From positions 1 to 17,439 of the forward strand of contig JAGWUU010000028.1 in NCBI GenBank assembly GCA_028868335.1: a stretch of DNA of 17,439 bases, written 5' to 3'. Positions 14,494 through 17,439 of the stretch are shown one piece after another. The stretch's first letter is position 1. Each line of letters begins with the position of its first letter. The notes under the pieces are model-generated. The model saw only the letters and a list, made by a program, of their open reading frames with translations, searched no databases and had not been told where the DNA came from. A program made the position numbers and the translations under genes. This stretch comes from Sphingomonadales bacterium. GTDB lineage: Bacteria; Pseudomonadota; Alphaproteobacteria; Sphingomonadales; Sphingomonadaceae.

Positions 14494-14509
14494 GGGGGAG
14501 GGGCGCCTG

Positions 14510-15568
14510 ATGGCGATGTTCGGACTGTTCGGAGGCAGGCCCACCGCAAGCGACGCCGCGGTCGAGGCGGCGGCGCTGCGATCCGACCGCTTCCGGCAGG
14601 AGCGCGAGGGCGATTGGACCCGGCTGGAAACGATCGTCGCGAAGATGGAATCGGGCCGCATTCGTCGCCTGTCCGACGCCGACGTGCTGGCCCTGCCCGA
14701 GCTTTACCGCACCGTCGCATCGAGCCTGTCGGTGGCGCGCGAAACCTCGCTCGACGCGGCGACGCTCGCCTACCTTGAGGGATTGGTGCAGCGCGCATGG
14801 TTCCAGGTCTATGGCCCGCGCGTGACGCTGTGGGGCTGGTTGCGGCGCTTCTTCGGCGGGGAGTGGAGCCGGTCGGTCCGCATGCTGTGGCCCGAACTCG
14901 GCGCCGCACTGGCGTTGATGGTCGCGGGCACCGTGGTTGGCTGGCTGCTGGTTGCCGGTGATCAGGACTGGTACTTCTCGCTGGTTCCCACCGACTTTCT
15001 AGACGTCCGCGTTCCGGGCGCGACCCGCCAGGCGCTGAGGGCCACGCTGTTCGATAGTTCGACGCACGACGGCCTGTCGATCTTCGCCACCTATCTGTTC
15101 AGCCACAACGCGGGAATAGCGATCCTGTGCTTTGCCCTGGGCTTCGCCTTCGGAGTGCCGCCGCTGTTGCTGCTGGTCCAGAACACCGCGACCCTTGGTG
15201 CGATGCTGTGGCTGTTCCACAGCAAGGGGCTCACCTATGATTTCGTCGGCTGGTTGTCGATCCACGGCACCACCGAGCTGTTCGCGATCCTGATCGCCGG
15301 GGCGGCAGGCCTGCATGTCGGGCGGTCGATGGCCTTTCCCGGCAAACGCTCGGTGATCGAGGCCGCGGCCGAGGCCGGGCAGCGCGCGGCCGTGGTCATG
15401 GCGGGCGTGGTGCTGATGCTTGTCTGCGCTGGCCTCCTCGAAGGGCTGGGCCGCCAGCTCATCCAGAGTACGCCGACGCGGTACACGATCGGCTATGGAA
15501 TGCTGGCCTTCTGGCTGGTCTATTTCTTCGCGTTCCGACGCAATCCCCAGGGGAGCGAGACGGCATGA
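14510..15568 (+). CDS. Stage II sporulation protein M-like (SpoIIM/DUF95) membrane protein
   Basis: A 352-residue multi-pass membrane protein. The cytoplasmic helical N-terminus (1-125) is followed by about five to six membrane segments, at roughly 130-150, 188-222, 225-236, 252-272, 293-313 and 326-346. SpoIIM-family motifs are visible as FSHNAGIAILCFALGFAFG (197-215) and HGTTELFAILIAGAAGL (252-268). The organism type does not sporulate; outside Firmicutes the family occurs as a member of MoxR/DUF58/RDD operons. The ATG at 14510 follows a strong GGGGGAGGGG site (14494-14503), while an upstream start at 14462 would lie inside DUF58. The stop overlaps the RDD start (ATGA). Confidence 0.9.
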   Translation: MAMFGLFGGRPTASDAAVEAAALRSDRFRQEREGDWTRLETIVAKMESGRIRRLSDADVLALPELYRTVASSLSVARETSLDAATLAYLEGLVQRAWFQVYGPRVTLWGWLRRFFGGEWSRSVRMLWPELGAALALMVAGTVVGWLLVAGDQDWYFSLVPTDFLDVRVPGATRQALRATLFDSSTHDGLSIFATYLFSHNAGIAILCFALGFAFGVPPLLLLVQNTATLGAMLWLFHSKGLTYDFVGWLSIHGTTELFAILIAGAAGLHVGRSMAFPGKRSVIEAAAEAGQRAAVVMAGVVLMLVCAGLLEGLGRQLIQSTPTRYTIGYGMLAFWLVYFFAFRRNPQGSETA

Positions 15569-16488
15569 GCGTGCTGGCCCTGCCCAGGCGTTCAGACCGG
15601 AGGCGCACGCTGGTCACGCCGGAGGGGATCGCCTTGCCGATCACTCTCGCCAGCCGCTCGACCCGGCTTGGCGCACTGCTGATCGACCTGGGGATCATGT
15701 TCCTCTCCATTCTGATCGTCACCCTGGTCCTGGCCTATGGCGGGATGAGGCTGTGGGGAGACAAGAGCGGGAACGACGGGGTCAAGGAAGGCGTCCAATT
15801 CCTGATCATCGCCTGGCTGGTCCTGGTCTGGCTGACGCGCTACGCCTATTTCCTCGCCTTCGAGCTTGGCCCGCGCGGCGCGACACCGGGCAAGCGGTTG
15901 ACCGGAATTCGCATTGCCGCGCGCAGCGGCGGGCGGCTCACCGTGGAGATGGTGCTTGCCCGAAACCTGCTGCGCGACATCGAGATATTCCTGCCGCTGC
16001 AACTGGTCGTCACCGCGCAGGGGATCGAGGGGACCGACTATGGCGCGTTGATGGCCGGGCTGTGGTTCCTGCTGTTTGCCTTGTTCCCGCTGTTCAACCG
16101 GGACCGCCTGCGCGCCGGGGATATCATCGCCGGAACCTGGGTGATCGAAGCACCCCGCCGCAAGCTGGAGGCGGTGATGTCGATCAGCGAGACCGCGAAT
16201 CATGGCACCAGCCGCACCACTGGCGCCAGCTATCGCTTCGGCGATGCCGAACTGGCGGTCTATGGCGAGTTCGAGCTTCAGACGCTGGAGCGCGTGCTGC
16301 GCGAGAACCGCCCGGAGGCGCTCGCCGCGGTGCATGAGGCGATCTGCCGCAAGATCGGGTGGCATCCCGGCGCAGGCGATGAGCGCGCCTTCCTTGAAGC
16401 CTACTACACCCAACTCCGCGCCCGGCTGGAATCGGGCATGAGGATGGGGCGGCGCAAGGCCGACAAGCACACGCCCGGCACGGGCTGA
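15565..16488 (+). CDS. RDD-family membrane protein, last gene of the MoxR operon
   Basis: A 307-residue protein with an RDD domain. Arg34 and Asp41 are in RLGALLIDLG, a first helix spans about 37-58 and a second about 79-100, the signature RGATPGKRLTGIRI is at 104-117, and a third helix (about 160-180) is followed by NRDRLRAGDIIAGTWVI. The last 110 residues form a soluble, charged cytoplasmic tail that is longer than in minimal RDD proteins. Some RDD proteins are Na+/H+ antiporters or transport-related, but most are uncharacterised. In this operon it is probably part of the membrane assembly served by the ATPase. The stop codon lies in the loop of a strong hairpin (16474-16499). Confidence 0.92.
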   Translation: MSVLALPRRSDRRRTLVTPEGIALPITLASRSTRLGALLIDLGIMFLSILIVTLVLAYGGMRLWGDKSGNDGVKEGVQFLIIAWLVLVWLTRYAYFLAFELGPRGATPGKRLTGIRIAARSGGRLTVEMVLARNLLRDIEIFLPLQLVVTAQGIEGTDYGALMAGLWFLLFALFPLFNRDRLRAGDIIAGTWVIEAPRRKLEAVMSISETANHGTSRTTGASYRFGDAELAVYGEFELQTLERVLRENRPEALAAVHEAICRKIGWHPGAGDERAFLEAYYTQLRARLESGMRMGRRKADKHTPGTG

Positions 16489-16499
16489 CCCGCGCCGGG
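16474..16499 (+). terminator. Strong GC hairpin over the stop codon of the RDD gene
   Basis: CCCGGC-A-CGGG (16474-16484) pairs with CCCG-C-GCCGGG (16489-16499) around a 4-base CTGA loop. It forms ten base pairs with one A.C mismatch. The TGA stop lies in the loop and stem. No T-tract follows on either strand. It ends 15 bases before the convergent gene's stop, so it may act as a bidirectional transcript end or mRNA stabiliser. Confidence 0.5.
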
Positions 16500-16513
16500 A
16501 CACGATCCGGCCG

Positions 16514-16960
16514 TTACTTGCGGAAGTTGAGCGCCTGCCAGAGCTGGGAGCCGGTGACGTGGCGGAACTTCGCCCGTTCGCCCGATGCCGCCTCCATTTG
16601 CGAGTCGGTCATCTTCATATGCTGGCGAAACATTTCCTCGCGCTTCTCGCTCTCTTCGCCGCTGGGCATTGCCTTGAAGCTGACGATCAGGATCAGGTCG
16701 GGTTCACCGGGGCGCTTGTTGACGTTGGCGAGTACCTGGTAGTTGTCGATCCAGCCCTGCGACTTCGCGAAGTCCTGGTTCGCCCGCCACACCGAAGCGA
16801 GGAACTTGGCATAGTCAAGGAAATGCCCGTCATCGATGGTGACGGTGCTAACATCGCTGTAGTCACCAGCCACGAACGGGTTTTCCTGCGCCGGCGCCGG
16901 TGTGGCGTAGGCAAGCGCAATTGACGCGGCCAGCATGGCCGCCCTGCGGAAAGTCAACAT
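16514..16960 (-). CDS. Small secreted protein, unknown function
   Basis: A 148-residue protein. The N-terminus is a clear Sec signal peptide: the basic start MLTFRR, the hydrophobic stretch AAMLAASIALAYA, and a likely cleavage after APAQ (residue 25). The mature part (about 123 residues) contains DYAKFLASVWRANQDFAKSQGW and a Glu/Lys-rich helical segment around EESEKREEMFRQHMKM, with no cysteines and no family I can name. It is probably periplasmic. ATG at 16958-16960 is chosen because AGGAGG (16974-16969) lies eight bases upstream; a start 24 bases earlier would precede that site. It converges with the RDD gene. Confidence 0.85.
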   Translation of the reverse strand: MLTFRRAAMLAASIALAYATPAPAQENPFVAGDYSDVSTVTIDDGHFLDYAKFLASVWRANQDFAKSQGWIDNYQVLANVNKRPGEPDLILIVSFKAMPSGEESEKREEMFRQHMKMTDSQMEAASGERAKFRHVTGSQLWQALNFRK

Positions 16961-17109
16961 TGCCAGGTCCTCCTGCTTGGGCAAGGCCGGCCGGACATTC
17001 CGGCGGTCCTTGCGCGCCCCGTGCGGAGGCTGGCGACCTCGTTAACTCGGCCTTCCAGGCATCAGGGCGGAGCGGAACCTAGGCTTCTGGCAGGTGGAGT
17101 CAAAAGGAA

Positions 17110-17172
17110 ATGCGGGCCGCTCGACCACGCTGCTTGAACTACCCGGAAACGCGGGGCAAATACGGGCCATGA
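17110..17172 (+). CDS. Possible 20-residue leader ORF coupled to the GNAT gene
   Basis: An ATG at 17110 opens 20 codons (MRAARPRCLNYPETRGKYGP) and ends in a TGA that overlaps the acetyltransferase ATG as ATGA. AAGGA lies only two or three bases before the start, which is closer than usual. The peptide matches nothing I know. It could be a translation-coupling leader or a chance frame; the overlap is the only real support. Confidence 0.25.
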   Translation: MRAARPRCLNYPETRGKYGP

Positions 17173-17439
17173 GGCAAGGATTTACCGTCATCGAGGATGA
17201 TCTGACCGGGAAGGAGATCATCGATCTGCTGCGGTTGCATCTTGATGAGATGCACCAGTGGTCGCCGCCGGAAAGCGTCCATGCCATGCCGGTCGAGCGG
17301 CTGCGTGCGGCGGATGTCACCTTCTATTCGGCATGGGATGGCGGTCGCCTGGCGGCGTGCGGGGCGATCAGGCATCTTGACGACACCCACGGCGAACTGA
17401 AGTCGATGCGCGCCCATCCCGACTATCGCGGCAAGGGCG
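17169..17439 (+). CDS. GNAT-family N-acetyltransferase (partial, runs off the right edge)
   Basis: Ninety complete codons are present and the frame is open to the window end. The N-terminus begins MRQGFTVIEDDLTGKEIIDLL, and the sequence HGELKSMRAHPDYRGKG (74-90) is the start of the acetyl-CoA-binding motif A (R-x-x-G-x-G), cut just inside the loop. The MHQWSPPESVHAM segment (28-40) resembles the small YsnE/PA4026-like acetyltransferases. About 60-70 further residues are expected beyond the edge. No strong Shine-Dalgarno sequence precedes ATG 17169. The call is firm at the family level only. Confidence 0.9.
   Translation, partial: MRQGFTVIEDDLTGKEIIDLLRLHLDEMHQWSPPESVHAMPVERLRAADVTFYSAWDGGRLAACGAIRHLDDTHGELKSMRAHPDYRGKG

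Noticed and set aside
12139..14661. An 840-codon open frame on the minus strand across the MoxR, DUF58 and SpoIIM genes
   Set aside because: Its product is rich in Arg, Gly, Gln and His, with no recognisable domain, and it lies opposite three genes with clear families. Long antisense frames are common in GC-rich DNA.
17133..17168. TTGAAC and AAATAC, 18 bases apart, as a promoter giving a leaderless acetyltransferase mRNA
   Set aside because: The hexamers are weak matches and such pairs occur by chance; no other support.
17042..17417. Two minus-strand frames at the right edge
   Set aside because: They are antisense to the partial GNAT acetyltransferase on the plus strand, which shows the family's acetyl-CoA motif.
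1..17439. CRISPR arrays, insertion sequences, toxin-antitoxin or defence genes
   Set aside because: No regularly spaced repeats, transposase motifs or known defence domains were seen in any frame within the window.

Overview
The window is GC-rich chromosomal DNA, almost certainly from an alphaproteobacterium of the order Sphingomonadales (Sphingomonadaceae or Erythrobacteraceae). This is inferred from gene content and protein style: a sphingomonad-type CrtI-family flavoprotein, a UPF0314/DUF2585 membrane protein, a prephenate dehydratase with an ESYQ-type ACT motif, and a DUF4129-DUF4350-MoxR-DUF58-SpoIIM-RDD operon. No species can be named from the sequence. Genes are tightly packed, with many start/stop overlaps, and no gene-free stretch exceeds 300 bases. 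|| Layout. (1) Positions 1-223 look like the edge of an integrated element. A minus-strand tRNA-Gly(CCC) is followed, at its 3' side, by a short repeat-bearing spacer and then the first codons of a minus-strand gene at the window edge, probably a P4-type tyrosine integrase. (2) Positions 281-5554 hold a seven-gene minus-strand catabolic-type operon. Transcription order is Baeyer-Villiger-type flavin monooxygenase, hotdog thioesterase, atypical SDR, HCCA-isomerase/kappa-GST-like protein, classical SDR, small membrane protein, crotonase. A perfect 10-bp inverted repeat about 100 bp upstream of the monooxygenase is the obvious candidate operator. (3) Positions 5779-6911 hold a two-gene minus-strand unit (GNAT acetyltransferase, then UPF0314 membrane protein). 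(4) Positions 6984-9064 hold a plus-strand pair: a divergent phytoene-desaturase paralogue translationally coupled to a LOG-family nucleotide phosphoribohydrolase. (5) A palindromic intergenic element precedes prephenate dehydratase (9228-10136). (6) Positions 10161-16488 hold a six-gene plus-strand MoxR operon encoding a membrane-associated AAA+/vWA-type system, ended by a strong hairpin. (7) The right end has a minus-strand secreted small protein and a plus-strand GNAT acetyltransferase that runs off the window. || How the genes fit together. The first operon looks like a pathway that oxidises a ketone or alcohol substrate and handles acyl-CoA intermediates; the substrate is not evident and no regulator, acyl-CoA ligase or lactonase is present. 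The MoxR operon is a widely conserved but poorly understood module in which the ATPase, the DUF58 protein and several membrane proteins probably act as one complex. The most interesting items are the undescribed BVMO operon with its operator-like palindrome and a Tyr-less SDR, the CrtI paralogue with altered signature motifs, and the probable genomic-island junction at the tRNA.
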